Source of the DNA: Erwinia rhapontici
GTDB taxonomy: Bacteria; Pseudomonadota; Gammaproteobacteria; Enterobacterales; Enterobacteriaceae
Assembly: GCF_012271765.1 (NCBI RefSeq)
Contig: NZ_VRKO01000010.1
Coordinates: 194,884 to 258,883 of the forward strand
DNA: 64,000 nt
Direction: 5' to 3'
How positions within the stretch are numbered: position 1 is the first letter of the stretch; every line of letters starts with the position of its first letter. The notes under the pieces are model-generated. The model searched no databases, had not been told where the DNA came from, and saw only the letters and a program-made list of their open reading frames with translations. A program made the translations under genes and the position numbers. This document shows, one piece after another, positions 29,443 through 38,656 of this stretch.

Positions 29443-30492
29443 ATGAAGAGTAAATGGCGGTTTTTTTTAGGTTTGATGGTGGTTTACTTGCTGACGTCCT
29501 GTGACAATCCTAAGCCATCAGCGGGATCTGAAGGGATGGTGCTCGAAGGTAAAACAATGGGAACATTCTGGAGGGTGAGCCTGGCGGGCGTCGCGCCTGA
29601 GCGTCGTGACGCCCTGCAAAAAGCGATACAGCAGCAGCTGGATAACGATGACCACGAACTTTCCACCTGGAAAAGTGATTCGGTTTTGTCACGTTTTAAC
29701 CAGTATCGCGGCAGCGCGCCGCAGCCCATCAGTAACAACATGGCCGATATCATCACGCTGTCGTTACGCATCGGGCAGCAGACCTCAGGCGCGATGGATA
29801 TCACGCTGGGTCCGTTGGTTAACCTGTGGGGGTTTGGGCCGGATAAACAGCCGCTGAAGACGCCGACACAACCTCAGATTGATGCTGCCCGCGCCTTAAC
29901 CGGGCTGGAACATTTACAGGTGATCAACCGTGCCGGGCAATCCTGGCTGCAGAAAGACCTGCCTGAGCTGTATGTTGATCTCTCGACCGTCGGTGAAGGT
30001 TTTGCCACCGACCATCTGGCGCGGCTGATGGAGCAGCAGGGGATTAACCATTATCTGGTGTCGGTGGGCGGCGCGGTGCTGACGCGCGGCAAAAATGCCC
30101 AGGGCAATGCGTGGCAGGTGGCGATCCAGAAACCGACCGATCAGGAGAACGCCGTTCAGGCGATTGTCGACCTTCAGGGGCACGGCATCAGCACCTCCGG
30201 TAGCTATCGCAACTATTATGAGCTGGAAGGAAAACGCATCTCACACGTGATTGACCCGTCAACGGGTCGCCCCATTCAGCATAAGCTGGTCTCTGTCACG
30301 GTGATTGCCACCACGGCGCTGGAAGCCGATGGCTGGGACACCGGGCTGATGGTGCTGGGTACCGAGAAGGCCAAAGCACTGGCATTGCGTGATAAGCTGG
30401 CGGTCTATCTGATTTTCAAAGAGGGTGATCATTTCAGCCACTGGATGTCGCCACAGTTTGCGGCCTTTATCCCGCCATCCTCTCCACACTGA
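29443..30492 (+). CDS. apbE: FAD:protein FMN transferase ApbE (lipoprotein)
   Basis: This 349-residue protein transfers FMN covalently to threonines of flavoproteins such as NqrB/NqrC and RnfG/RnfD in the periplasm. It has a lipoprotein signal with lipobox LLTSC (Cys at about residue 20). The family core motifs are visible: GKTMGTFWRV near residue 37, DLSTVGEGFATD, VSVGGAVLTRGKN, GHGISTSGSYRNYY and SHVIDPSTGRPI, then the C-terminal metal/FAD-binding segment around ALEADGWDTGLMVLG. It sits 17 bases before alkB, suggesting cotranscription. The E. coli order apbE-ada-alkB lacks its middle gene here. Confidence 0.93.
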   Translation: MKSKWRFFLGLMVVYLLTSCDNPKPSAGSEGMVLEGKTMGTFWRVSLAGVAPERRDALQKAIQQQLDNDDHELSTWKSDSVLSRFNQYRGSAPQPISNNMADIITLSLRIGQQTSGAMDITLGPLVNLWGFGPDKQPLKTPTQPQIDAARALTGLEHLQVINRAGQSWLQKDLPELYVDLSTVGEGFATDHLARLMEQQGINHYLVSVGGAVLTRGKNAQGNAWQVAIQKPTDQENAVQAIVDLQGHGISTSGSYRNYYELEGKRISHVIDPSTGRPIQHKLVSVTVIATTALEADGWDTGLMVLGTEKAKALALRDKLAVYLIFKEGDHFSHWMSPQFAAFIPPSSPH

Positions 30493-30509
30493 TACGCGAA
30501 GGAGTTCCA

Positions 30510-31151
30510 ATGCTCGATCTGTTTGCCGATGATGCCCCGTGGCAAGAACCGCTGATGGACGGCGCGGTGATCCTGCGCCGCCGCGTTCGTGACAGCGCCG
30601 CAGAGCTGATGGCACAGGTGAACCAGATTGCTGCGCAGAATCCTTTTGAACATCGCATCACGCCCGGCGGCCATAAGATGTCAGTGGCGATGACCAACTG
30701 CGGCGATCTTGGCTGGTCTACGGACTCACGCGGTTACCAGTACAGCGCCCAGGACGACGTCAGCGGCAAGCGCTGGCCCGCGATGCCCGCTTCCTTCCGG
30801 GAGCTGGCCGTGACCTGCGCCGCTGAAGCCGGGTTTAGTGGTTTTTCCCCCGATGCCTGTCTGATCAACCGCTACGAACCGGGGGCAAAGCTTACCCTGC
30901 ATCAGGACAAAGATGAACGCGATCTGCGTCAGCCTATTGTGTCCGTATCGCTGGGGCTGCCAGCGGTCTTTTTATTTGGTGGTTTTGAGCGCGCTGACGC
31001 CTGCCAGCGCGTGCTGCTGGAGCAGGGGGATGTGGTGGTCTGGGGCGGGCCATCACGTCTGCGTTACCACGGTATTCTGCCGCTCAAACCCGGCATCCAT
31101 CCGCTCACCGGGCCTTTTCGCTTCAATCTGACCTTTCGCCGCGCCCGCTAG
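30510..31151 (+). CDS. alkB: Alkylated DNA/RNA repair dioxygenase AlkB
   Basis: The 213-residue Fe(II)/2-oxoglutarate dioxygenase reverses 1-methyladenine and 3-methylcytosine damage by oxidative demethylation. The metal ligands are seen in TLHQDKDE (HxD) and in RYHGILPL (distal His). The 2-oxoglutarate/substrate arginines are in RFNLTFRRAR. The substrate-lid region contains NCGDLGWSTDSRGYQY. The length matches E. coli AlkB (216). The ribosome site is AAGGAG. It follows apbE closely, and no ada gene lies beside it, so adaptive-response control from an adjacent ada is not evident. Confidence 0.94.
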   Translation: MLDLFADDAPWQEPLMDGAVILRRRVRDSAAELMAQVNQIAAQNPFEHRITPGGHKMSVAMTNCGDLGWSTDSRGYQYSAQDDVSGKRWPAMPASFRELAVTCAAEAGFSGFSPDACLINRYEPGAKLTLHQDKDERDLRQPIVSVSLGLPAVFLFGGFERADACQRVLLEQGDVVVWGGPSRLRYHGILPLKPGIHPLTGPFRFNLTFRRAR

Positions 31152-31168
31152 CCCGCGTGTAAACGTTC

Positions 31169-31187
31169 CCGAATGAGAATTGTTATT
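31169..31187 (+). promoter_or_regulatory. Possible Fur box upstream of yojI
   Basis: CCGAATGAGAATTGTTATT matches the 19-bp Fur consensus at 12 positions by my alignment, and it lies 59 bases before the yojI start. Iron control of this exporter would be plausible but is only suggested by this match. Confidence 0.35.
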
Positions 31188-31245
31188 GATCTCGTCTTGC
31201 TTCTCATTAAACTGCAAGCTGCTTTTTACCTGCCGGGACGTATTC

Positions 31246-32898
31246 ATGGAGTTGCTTCACGTTGTTTATAAGCAGTATCGCTGGCCGTTTATTCTGGTGA
31301 TCGTGCTTAGCCTTCTTAGCGCCGCGCTGGGGATTGGACTGATTGCTTTCATTAACCGCGAACTGATCGTCACCCTTAATTCCTCTGTGATGGTGTTACC
31401 GCAGTTTCTCGGACTGCTGCTGCTGTTGATGGCGGTTACGCTGGGTTCACAGCTGGCGCTGACCATGCTGGGCCACCATTTCGTCTATCGTCTGCGCGGC
31501 GAATTTATCAAACGTATTCTCGACACGCGGGTTGAGCGCATTGAGCAGATTGGTAACGCTCAGCTGCTGGCCAGCCTGACCAGTGATGTGCGTAATATCA
31601 CCATTGCTTTTGTGCGTCTGCCGGAGCTGATTCAGGGGATCATCCTGACGATCGGCTCTGCGGCCTATCTGGCCTGGCTGTCACCGAAAATGATGGTGGT
31701 GACCTCCGTGTGGGTGGCGGTGACGATTATCGGCGGCTGGCTGCTGGTGGCACGCGTTTATCAACATATGGCGGTGCTGCGCGACACGGAAGACCGTCTG
31801 TATCACGACTTCCAGATTATTATTGAAGGGCGTAAAGAGCTGGCGCTGAACCGTCAGCGCGCGCAGCAGATCTTTGAAAACGTCTACAGCGAAGATGCAA
31901 AGACCTATCGTCACCATATTGTGCGGGCCGATACTTACCATCTGAGCGCGGTGAACTGGTCGAATATCATGATGCTGGGCGCCATCGGGCTGGCATTTTA
32001 CCTGGCGAACAGCCTTGGCTGGGCCGATACCGCGGTGGCGGCGACCTACTCGCTGACCCTGCTGTTCCTGCGCACGCCGATGCTTTCAGCGGTGGGAGCA
32101 CTGCCCACGCTGCTGACCGCACAGGTAGCCTTCGACAAGCTGAACACCTTTAATCTGGCGCCTTATGAAGCTGAGTTCCCGCAGCTTCCGGCGGCGAAAA
32201 ACTGGCAGACGCTGGAACTGCGTAATCTGATGTTCCATTACGGCGATAACGGTTTCCACGTTGGCCCGGTGAACATGACGCTTAAGCGTGGCGAACTGGT
32301 GTTCCTGATTGGCGGTAACGGCAGTGGGAAATCCACGCTGGCGATGCTGCTGACCGGGTTATATCAGCCGGTATCTGGCGACATTCTGCTGGATGGCCAG
32401 GTGGTGGAAGCGTCCTCAATGGAGAGCTATCGTCGCCTGTTTTCGGCGGTGTTTACCGATGTGCATCTGTTTGACCGCCTGATTGATGATCAGGGGCAGG
32501 CGATTGACCCGGCGCTGGTACAGAACTGGCTGGAACGCCTGAAAATGCAGGATAAAATCAAGCTGGAAGGCAACCGCGTGCTGAACCTGAAGCTGTCGAA
32601 GGGGCAGACCAAGCGCCTTGCGCTGCTGCTGGCGACGGCAGAGCAGCGCGATATCCTGTTGCTTGACGAGTGGGCCGCCGATCAGGACCCGCACTTCCGC
32701 CGCATCTTCTATCGCGAGCTGTTGCCGTGGTTGCAGTCACTGGGGAAAACGGTGTTTGCCATCAGCCATGATGACCATTATTTCCTGCATGCGGATCGCC
32801 TGCTGGAGATGCGTGACGGCACACTGAGTGAATTGACAGGGGATGAACGCGATCAGGCTACGCTGGATGCCGTGAAAAGGACGGATACATTAGTCTAG
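31246..32898 (+). CDS. yojI: ABC exporter YojI (cyclic peptide/siderophore-exporter family)
   Basis: This 550-residue fused membrane/ATPase half-transporter closely follows E. coli YojI throughout ([68 protein letters not shown]). E. coli YojI exports microcin J25 with TolC. The ATPase has Walker A GGNGSGKS, the unusual signature LKLSKGQ and Walker B ILLLDEW. The start at 31246 is chosen by alignment with E. coli MELL; an upstream in-frame extension to 31180 is ignored. A possible Fur box lies upstream and a palindromic tandem repeat follows the stop. The natural substrate is not known. Confidence 0.93.
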   Translation: MELLHVVYKQYRWPFILVIVLSLLSAALGIGLIAFINRELIVTLNSSVMVLPQFLGLLLLLMAVTLGSQLALTMLGHHFVYRLRGEFIKRILDTRVERIEQIGNAQLLASLTSDVRNITIAFVRLPELIQGIILTIGSAAYLAWLSPKMMVVTSVWVAVTIIGGWLLVARVYQHMAVLRDTEDRLYHDFQIIIEGRKELALNRQRAQQIFENVYSEDAKTYRHHIVRADTYHLSAVNWSNIMMLGAIGLAFYLANSLGWADTAVAATYSLTLLFLRTPMLSAVGALPTLLTAQVAFDKLNTFNLAPYEAEFPQLPAAKNWQTLELRNLMFHYGDNGFHVGPVNMTLKRGELVFLIGGNGSGKSTLAMLLTGLYQPVSGDILLDGQVVEASSMESYRRLFSAVFTDVHLFDRLIDDQGQAIDPALVQNWLERLKMQDKIKLEGNRVLNLKLSKGQTKRLALLLATAEQRDILLLDEWAADQDPHFRRIFYRELLPWLQSLGKTVFAISHDDHYFLHADRLLEMRDGTLSELTGDERDQATLDAVKRTDTLV

Positions 32899-32910
32899 GG
32901 GCGAGGTAAG

Positions 32911-33031
32911 GTTTTCGTAGGGGCGAGGCACGCCTCGCCCGTGGCAGGTAAAGGTTTTCGTAGGGGCGAGGCACGCCTCGCCCGTGACAGATAAAGGTTT
33001 TCGTAGGGGTGAGGCATGCCTCGCCCGTTGC
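32911..33031. repeat. Three tandem 43-bp palindromic intergenic units
   Basis: Units containing GGTTTTCGTAGGGGCGAGGC are repeated with an exact 43-base period. Each holds a near-perfect palindrome GGGCGAGGCACGCCTCGCCC at 32921, 32964 and 33007 (one base pair altered in the third copy). A shortened copy of the unit head lies at 32896 and a degenerate palindrome at about 33039. They sit between convergent yojI and the ABC ATPase gene. This is REP-like and could end transcription or protect mRNA ends. Confidence 0.85.
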
Positions 33032-33076
33032 CGATGAGGTCGAGGCGTACCCCGACCCTATGGTGATACTGACTTA

Positions 33077-33871
33077 TCACAGCACCTTCGCCAGAAAACG
33101 ACGGGTCCTCGGATGCTGCGGCTGGTTCAACACCTGCCCGGCGCTGCCTTGCTCCACAATTTTCCCTTCCACCATAAACACCACATTATCCGCCACCTCG
33201 CGGGCGAAACCGATCTCGTGCGTGACCACGACCAGCGTTGTGCCGGAACGCGCCAGCTGCTTAATGGTATCGAGTACCTCGCCGACCAGCTCCGGGTCCA
33301 GCGCCGACGTGGGTTCATCAAACAGAATCACCTTCGGATTCAGCGCCAGCGCGCGGGCAATCGCCACTCGCTGTTGCTGCCCGCCAGAAAGATGGCGCGG
33401 CCAGGCATCGGCTTTATGGCGCAGACCGACCGTGTCGAGCAGCTGCAAAGCCCGTTCTTCGGCATCGGCGCGTGACAGTTGCTTATGGGCCAGCGGCGCT
33501 TCAATAATGTTTTCCAGCACCGTGAGGTGGGGGAACAGATTGAAATTCTGGAACACATAGCCCACGCCGATACGCTGTTTGAGGATCGCTTTTTCCTTCA
33601 GCTCATACAGCTTATTGCCTTTACGCTGATAGCCAATATAGTCGCCATCAATACGGATAAAACCTTCATCCACGCGCTCAAGATGATTGATTGCCCGCAG
33701 CAGGGTGGACTTTCCCGATCCGGAAGGACCGAGGATCACCGTCACGGAACCGGGCGGTAGTTCCAGCGACACATCGTCCAGCGCCTTGAAACGGCCATAA
33801 CTTTTACTCACCCCGGCAATCGAAATATGACCGAGAGTGGCATCGCTGTGCAGATCGATAGCTTCAGACAT
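33077..33871 (-). CDS. Amino-acid ABC transporter ATPase (sulfur-compound operon)
   Basis: This 264-residue ATPase belongs to the polar amino acid (HisP/GlnQ/TcyN) family and powers uptake with the adjacent permease and binding protein. Visible motifs are Walker A GPSGSGKST, Q-loop QNFNLFPHL, signature LSGGQQQR, Walker B VILFDEPTSALD and switch THEIGFARE. It is the last gene of a six-gene minus-strand operon, 2 bases after the permease stop. The cargo is inferred to be a cystine-like or modified-cysteine compound from its partners, not from its own sequence. Confidence 0.92.
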   Translation of the reverse strand: MSEAIDLHSDATLGHISIAGVSKSYGRFKALDDVSLELPPGSVTVILGPSGSGKSTLLRAINHLERVDEGFIRIDGDYIGYQRKGNKLYELKEKAILKQRIGVGYVFQNFNLFPHLTVLENIIEAPLAHKQLSRADAEERALQLLDTVGLRHKADAWPRHLSGGQQQRVAIARALALNPKVILFDEPTSALDPELVGEVLDTIKQLARSGTTLVVVTHEIGFAREVADNVVFMVEGKIVEQGSAGQVLNQPQHPRTRRFLAKVL

Positions 33872-33873
33872 GA

Positions 33874-34773
33874 TTAGCTCCTGACAGGGGTAACGGCGGC
33901 GCGCAGACGCGCAGAGGCTAGGCGGCTAACGGGTTCACGCGTGGCCCCCCGGGCCAGCCAGCGTTCCACATAGTGCTGGAACACCGATAACACCGTGGTG
34001 ATCAGCAGATACCAGACGGCCGCCACCATCAGCAGCGGGATCACCTGCTGCGTGCGGTTGTAAACCATCTGGATGGTGTAAAACAGCTCCGGCATCGCCA
34101 GCACATAAACCATCGCGGTGCCTTTGGCGAGGCTGATGATTTCGTTAAAGCCGGTAGGAATAATGGAGCGCAGCGCCTGCGGCAGGATAATGCGCAGCGT
34201 GCGGCGCGATGAGGGTAACCCAAGAGCGGCAGCGGCTTCAAACTGCCCCTGATCCACGCCTAAAATCCCGCCACGAATAATCTCAGCGGTATAGGCGGCC
34301 TGCACCAGCGTCAGCCCAATCACCGCGGTGCTGAACTGCCCGAGCACATCAATGGTTTTATACTCAATCAGTGTTAGCGGGGTAAACGGAATCCCCAGTG
34401 AGAGCGTGTCGTACAGATAGGAGAAGTTGTAGAGAATAATCAGCACCACAATCAGCGGTAGCGAGCGGAACAGCCAGATATAACCGAACGCCAGCCCGGA
34501 GAGCAGCCAGGAAGGGGAGAGACGTGCCAGCGCAAGGCCCACTCCGAGCAGGATACTCAGCAGGCTGGCGATCAGCGTCAGCAGCAGCGTCTGGCCCAGA
34601 CCACTGAGGATCGCCGGGGCAAAGAACCACTGAGCGAATACTGACCACTCCCAGCGTGGGTTAAACGCCACGGACTGGATCACCACGGCCAGAATAAACA
34701 GCGCGATCACCGCCCCCACCAATCGCAGCGGGTAGCGTGCGGGCACGACGCGCAGGGTTTCACTGGGTTTCAT
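33874..34773 (-). CDS. Amino-acid ABC transporter permease
   Basis: The 299-residue inner-membrane permease of the HisM/GlnP family has several membrane helices and the ATPase-docking EAA loop QFEAAAALGLPSSRRTLRIILPQALR (given as motif EAAAALG...ILPQA). The start at 34773 has AGGAG seven bases upstream. A longer open frame upstream is rejected because it would run well into the acetyltransferase gene. The chosen start overlaps that gene's end by 14 bases, consistent with coupling. It is a single permease, so it probably forms a homodimer. Confidence 0.9.
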   Translation of the reverse strand: MKPSETLRVVPARYPLRLVGAVIALFILAVVIQSVAFNPRWEWSVFAQWFFAPAILSGLGQTLLLTLIASLLSILLGVGLALARLSPSWLLSGLAFGYIWLFRSLPLIVVLIILYNFSYLYDTLSLGIPFTPLTLIEYKTIDVLGQFSTAVIGLTLVQAAYTAEIIRGGILGVDQGQFEAAAALGLPSSRRTLRIILPQALRSIIPTGFNEIISLAKGTAMVYVLAMPELFYTIQMVYNRTQQVIPLLMVAAVWYLLITTVLSVFQHYVERWLARGATREPVSRLASARLRAAVTPVRS

Positions 34774-35284
34774 TGGCGGCTCCTGCATCGACGTTCTCGT
34801 GCAACGGCTTGGTAAAGCGCAGGCGGCCATCATGCGGTGGCAGGCTGTACTCTTCCGGGTCACGGCGGGTATCAAACTGCGGCTGATAACCGTGGGACAG
34901 ATACAGTCGCACGGCCTCCGGCTGACGGAAACCGGTGGTCAGATACACCTGACGATAACCCGCCAGCAGGGCGCGGCGTTCCAGCTCCACCAGCACCTTC
35001 AGGGCCAGGCCCTGGCGGCGCAGGTCACTGCGCGTCCAGATGCGTTTCAATTCTGCTGTTTCGGCATCGAGTGCCTTGTAAGCGCCCATCGCAATAATGT
35101 CCCCGTCGCGCTCCAGCACCACAAACATCCCCCGGGGCGACAAATACCATTCGGTCAGTTCGACTTCGGCATCGCGTGCAAAGAAGTCACCGTAACGTGC
35201 GCTGTACTCACCAAATAACCCGTCGATAATCGGCGCCAGTTCAGGCGCCTCCGGCGACAGCTGGCGGAACTGTTCATGGCTCAT
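34760..35284 (-). CDS. GNAT-family N-acetyltransferase
   Basis: This 174-residue acetyl-CoA-dependent acetyltransferase has the GNAT core: AELKRIWTRSDLRRQGLALKV contains the acetyl-CoA pyrophosphate loop (RRQGLA). The C-terminal half has VYLTTGFRQPEAVRLYLSHGY, the usual N(x)PEA-x-LYxxxGF pattern. Its position within an amino-acid transporter/amidohydrolase/LLM oxidoreductase operon suggests that it acetylates the amine of an imported modified cysteine, as SnaA does in Bacillus. That role is inferred. Confidence 0.85.
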   Translation of the reverse strand: MSHEQFRQLSPEAPELAPIIDGLFGEYSARYGDFFARDAEVELTEWYLSPRGMFVVLERDGDIIAMGAYKALDAETAELKRIWTRSDLRRQGLALKVLVELERRALLAGYRQVYLTTGFRQPEAVRLYLSHGYQPQFDTRRDPEEYSLPPHDGRLRFTKPLHENVDAGAANETQ

Positions 35285-35295
35285 GCTGACCTCCG

Positions 35296-36237
35296 TTAGT
35301 CGCCCAGGCCTTCCGGGTTGATTTCAGAATGGTCAAGACGCTCAATGCCTTCGCCCCAGCGGTTCAGCACCTTGTCGTACTCGCCCCCTTTGATCACGCC
35401 ATTTAGCGCGGCGTTAACGGCAGTCACCAGCCCGTTACCTTTCTTCAGCGTTACGGCGATATGGGCCGCTTTCGGCCAGCCGCCATCCACGCTGCCCACC
35501 AGCCTGGTTTTTCCGGTCAGTGCGGCTTTCCATGCACCGATCACGTTCGGGCCGAAGAAGGCATCGGCGCGTCCGGACTGCAGTGCCAGCGTTTGCGCAG
35601 CATCATCCTTCACATAGTTAGGCGTGAACGGTTTCAGACCTTTCTTCTGATTTTCGGCATCCCACGCCAGCAGGATCGCTTCCTGGTTGGTGCCGGAGCC
35701 GACAATAATGCGCAACCCGGCGATATCTTCGGCTTTGGTCAGTGAGGTGATTTTACTGTCAGACTTCACGTAGAAACCGAGGGAGTCTTTACGGTAGGTG
35801 GCGAAATCGAACTTCTCTTTACGCGCTTTGGTCACCGTCACGTTGGTGATGGCGGCGTCATACTTACCGGAACTGACGCCCAGCGGCCAGTCCTCCCATG
35901 AGGTCGGTACCACGTTCAGCTCCAGCCCCAGGCTGTCAGCCACCAGGCGGGCGATATCCACTTCACTGCCTTGCAGGGTTTTATTGTCATCGGAGAACAG
36001 CGTCAGTGGCGGTGAGTTCAGTGCCGCAACGGCGACGGTAAACTTGCCCGGTACGGCCAGCTTAAGATCTTTCGGCAGCAGTTTGACGGCGTCCGGATTC
36101 AGCGGCGCGTGCACCGGCGTGGCATTGGCCTCGACGCTGATCCCGGTCCCGTTAATCTTGACGGTTTCTGCATTTGCTGTGGTGCCAAGCCACAAAGACG
36201 CGCTGAGCAGGCCCAGTAATACGGATGATTTTTTCAT
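35296..36237 (-). CDS. Periplasmic amino-acid-binding protein
   Basis: A 313-residue family 3 solute-binding protein with signal peptide MKKSSVLLGLLSASLWLGTTANA. The ligand-binding core shows LQGSEVDIARLVADSLGLELNVVPTSW and AAITNVTVTKARKEKFDFATY, typical of polar amino-acid receptors, with G-S-G-T-N in the hinge-side anion loop. It delivers substrate to the permease and ATPase downstream. Its N-terminal insert before the core is longer than in HisJ/FliY. Confidence 0.9.
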   Translation of the reverse strand: MKKSSVLLGLLSASLWLGTTANAETVKINGTGISVEANATPVHAPLNPDAVKLLPKDLKLAVPGKFTVAVAALNSPPLTLFSDDNKTLQGSEVDIARLVADSLGLELNVVPTSWEDWPLGVSSGKYDAAITNVTVTKARKEKFDFATYRKDSLGFYVKSDSKITSLTKAEDIAGLRIIVGSGTNQEAILLAWDAENQKKGLKPFTPNYVKDDAAQTLALQSGRADAFFGPNVIGAWKAALTGKTRLVGSVDGGWPKAAHIAVTLKKGNGLVTAVNAALNGVIKGGEYDKVLNRWGEGIERLDHSEINPEGLGD

Positions 36238-36293
36238 GATGAATGACTCTTATTATGGTGAAAATGCAGATGAATCGGGCCGTTCTCAGCCCG

Positions 36294-37424
36294 TTAAGCG
36301 ATGTCCTTCAGCGCCGCTTCAGCCAGCTGGCTAAAGTATTCTGCGGCGGGATACAGCAGGGCTTCATCCGGGTTAAAACCAGGGTGATGCAGACCAAATT
36401 CACTGTTGCTGCCGATGCTGACAAAGGTGCCCGGCGTGTTATGCAGGTAGAAGGCAAAATCTTCGCCCCCCATTTGCAGTTCGGCATGTTGCACTGCGTA
36501 ACCCTGACGGGCAGCCACCTGTTTGCTGAACTCGGCCCAGTACTCGGTATTAATCAATGCCGGCGGGCCGGCATGCCAGTTGAGGTCGGCACGTGCACCA
36601 AAGCCACTGGCGATGCCTGCAATAAGCGTGCGCAGGCGCTGCGGCAGCTCGCTGCGGATCGCCGCGTTATGGGTCCGTACTGTGCCTTCCAGCACCACTT
36701 TCTGCGGTAACACATTCCAGGTATTGCCGCCCTCAATGCGTGTGACGCTGACCACCACGGATTCTAGCGGGCTGTAACTGCGGCTGACCAGGGTCTGTAA
36801 GGCGCTGACGATCTGGCTGGCGATCACAATCGCATCCACCCCTTCCTGCGGCCGGGCTGCATGGGCACCTTTGCCGTGAATGTCGATGTCAAAACGATCC
36901 ACGTTGGCGTAGAACGGGCCACCACGCGTCTCAAACGTACCGACCGGCAGTTCCGGGGCGTTATGCATACCGAAAATCGCTGCCACGTCCTGTAAAGCAC
37001 CCGCTTTGATCAGCGTTTTCGCGCCACCAAAGCGTTCTTCTGCCGGTTGAAACAGCAGGCGAACGCGGCCGGGCAGGCTCTTTTCACGGGCCTTAAGCAG
37101 TTTTGCGGCACCCAGAATCACAGAGGTGTGCACATCGTGACCGCAGGCGTGCATCACGCCCTGATGCTGCGAGCGGAATTCGACCGGGACGATCTCTTCA
37201 ATCGGCAGGGCATCGATATCAGCACGCAGGGCGATCAACGGCTCACCCTGACCGACTTCGGCCACGACGCCTGTCGCCAGATCAAAAGGCAGGAGGGTAA
37301 TGTCAGCTTCTTTCAGCCAGCCGGTGATGCGTTCCGTGGTGGCAAACTCCTCGTTCGACAGCTCAGGATACTGGTGCAGTTCACGGCGCCAGGCGACGAG
37401 CTGCTGTGCAAGAGAGTGGCTCAT
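36294..37424 (-). CDS. M20 amidohydrolase (N-acyl-amino-acid deacylase type)
   Basis: This 376-residue M20D metallohydrolase removes acyl groups from amino-acid derivatives. Metal and catalytic motifs are seen: ALRADIDALPI, MHACGHDVHTS, LLFQPAEERFGGA, HGKGAHAARPQEGVDA (dimerisation lid) and GGEDFAFYL with the late His in GLHHPGF. The family includes hippurate hydrolase, IAA-amino-acid hydrolase and the Bacillus N-acetyl-cysteine deacetylases. Its neighbours favour the last role. It lies 11 bases after the oxidoreductase stop. Confidence 0.9.
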   Translation of the reverse strand: MSHSLAQQLVAWRRELHQYPELSNEEFATTERITGWLKEADITLLPFDLATGVVAEVGQGEPLIALRADIDALPIEEIVPVEFRSQHQGVMHACGHDVHTSVILGAAKLLKAREKSLPGRVRLLFQPAEERFGGAKTLIKAGALQDVAAIFGMHNAPELPVGTFETRGGPFYANVDRFDIDIHGKGAHAARPQEGVDAIVIASQIVSALQTLVSRSYSPLESVVVSVTRIEGGNTWNVLPQKVVLEGTVRTHNAAIRSELPQRLRTLIAGIASGFGARADLNWHAGPPALINTEYWAEFSKQVAARQGYAVQHAELQMGGEDFAFYLHNTPGTFVSIGSNSEFGLHHPGFNPDEALLYPAAEYFSQLAEAALKDIA

Positions 37425-37435
37425 GGTCCGGCTCC

Positions 37436-38434
37436 TTATGCGGCAACCAGCTGGTGGGTGGCCAGCAGTTGCAGGGATTTCAGGCGTGGAACACCTGCAC
37501 TGATCGGGGTATCAATAATGAATTCTTCCACCCCGAAACGCTGATGCAGCGCGTCCAGATGGGCGTGAACCTCTGCGGCGGTGCCTTTCAGTACGGCGGA
37601 TTCACGTGGTTCAATCCGGTACTGTTTCGCGCCGGACTGGCGAATAAAGGCCTCGGCCTGGGCCAGATTGCCGACCGTGACGCTTTGGCCGTTATCCACA
37701 TGCACGCGGAAGTGCTGTAAATCGGCCGCCAACAGATCGGCTTCGGCTTCGCTATCGGCAACAATGGCCTGCACGGCCAGCAGCGCGGATTGTCCTTTGC
37801 TGTGTGTGCGGTAAGCCGTCAGGGCGCGTTCCAGTTCCTGCTTGTCGCCATTCAGGTGGGCGGCAAACACGAACTGCCAGTTCAGCTCGGCGGCCAGCTG
37901 AGCGCTGGCTTCGCTGGCACCCAGCAGAAAACGAGTTGCCGGGCGCGGTGGTACCGGCGTGGCCAGCAGCTGGTCTTCACCTTCAGGGGCAGGGGAGGCG
38001 CTCAGCCACTGATCCAGCGCGCGCAGCTGGCTGGCAAAATCCCCTTTCTCTTCCGCGTTTACACCCTGCTGTAATGCTTTCGTGGACAGCGGCAGCCCGC
38101 CCGGCGCTTTACCCACGCCCAAATCGACGCGGCCAGGGGCCAGTGATGCCAGCAAATTGAAGTTTTCCGCGACTTTATACGGGCTGTAGTGCTGCAACAT
38201 CACGCCACCGGAACCGACACGGATGTGGCGCGTGTGGGCGAGGATCCAGGCGATCAGCACTTCCGGTGACGGGCTGGCCAGTGCGGCCGTGTTGTGGTGT
38301 TCTGCCAGCCAGATGCGGTGATAACCCAGTTCTTCCGCCCGTTGCGCCAGGGTCAGGGTTCGTGCCAGCGCAACCGCCGCGGTTTCGCCTTCAGCCAGGG
38401 GGCTTTTATCCAGTAAGCTCAGTCGGTAAGCCAT
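37436..38434 (-). CDS. LLM-class flavin-dependent oxidoreductase (YtmO/MsnO8-like)
   Basis: This 332-residue luciferase-like protein uses reduced flavin and oxygen, probably to cleave a C-S bond or hydroxylate a substrate. It has the family N-terminal pattern (RLSLLDKSPLAEGETAAVAL, RIWLAEHHNTAALASPSPEV, RVGSGGVMLQHYSPYKVAE) and LGVGKAPGG. The start at 38434 has AAGGA upstream. It is the first gene of the operon. In Bacillus the related YtmO lies in the ytmI operon with an amino-acid ABC transporter, GNAT and M20 deacylase, the same set of activities as here. Confidence 0.88.
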   Translation of the reverse strand: MAYRLSLLDKSPLAEGETAAVALARTLTLAQRAEELGYHRIWLAEHHNTAALASPSPEVLIAWILAHTRHIRVGSGGVMLQHYSPYKVAENFNLLASLAPGRVDLGVGKAPGGLPLSTKALQQGVNAEEKGDFASQLRALDQWLSASPAPEGEDQLLATPVPPRPATRFLLGASEASAQLAAELNWQFVFAAHLNGDKQELERALTAYRTHSKGQSALLAVQAIVADSEAEADLLAADLQHFRVHVDNGQSVTVGNLAQAEAFIRQSGAKQYRIEPRESAVLKGTAAEVHAHLDALHQRFGVEEFIIDTPISAGVPRLKSLQLLATHQLVAA

Positions 38435-38656
38435 AATGCATCCTTGAACGGTATCAGTTGCTGGCAATTATTGAAGGAGGGTCCGCTGCTGTAAAACAAC
38501 AAATCTGGCTTATATCAGTCGGGAAATGGGATTAACCCACGTTTGCCGGGAATCGGCAAAGGCTGTGCGAAATGGGTATTTTGTCTGGCGGGGGGAGTCG
38601 GGTTTAATAAAGCTTCACTTGAAGCCTGATGCGACAGGCGGTTAACAGAGGAATAA

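Noticed and set aside
32911..33031. CRISPR array
   Set aside because: Only three units, the whole 43-base unit is repeated with no unique spacers, and no cas genes.
33009..33760. Plus-strand ORFs opposite the ABC ATPase gene
   Set aside because: Shadows of a clearly conserved ATPase on the minus strand.
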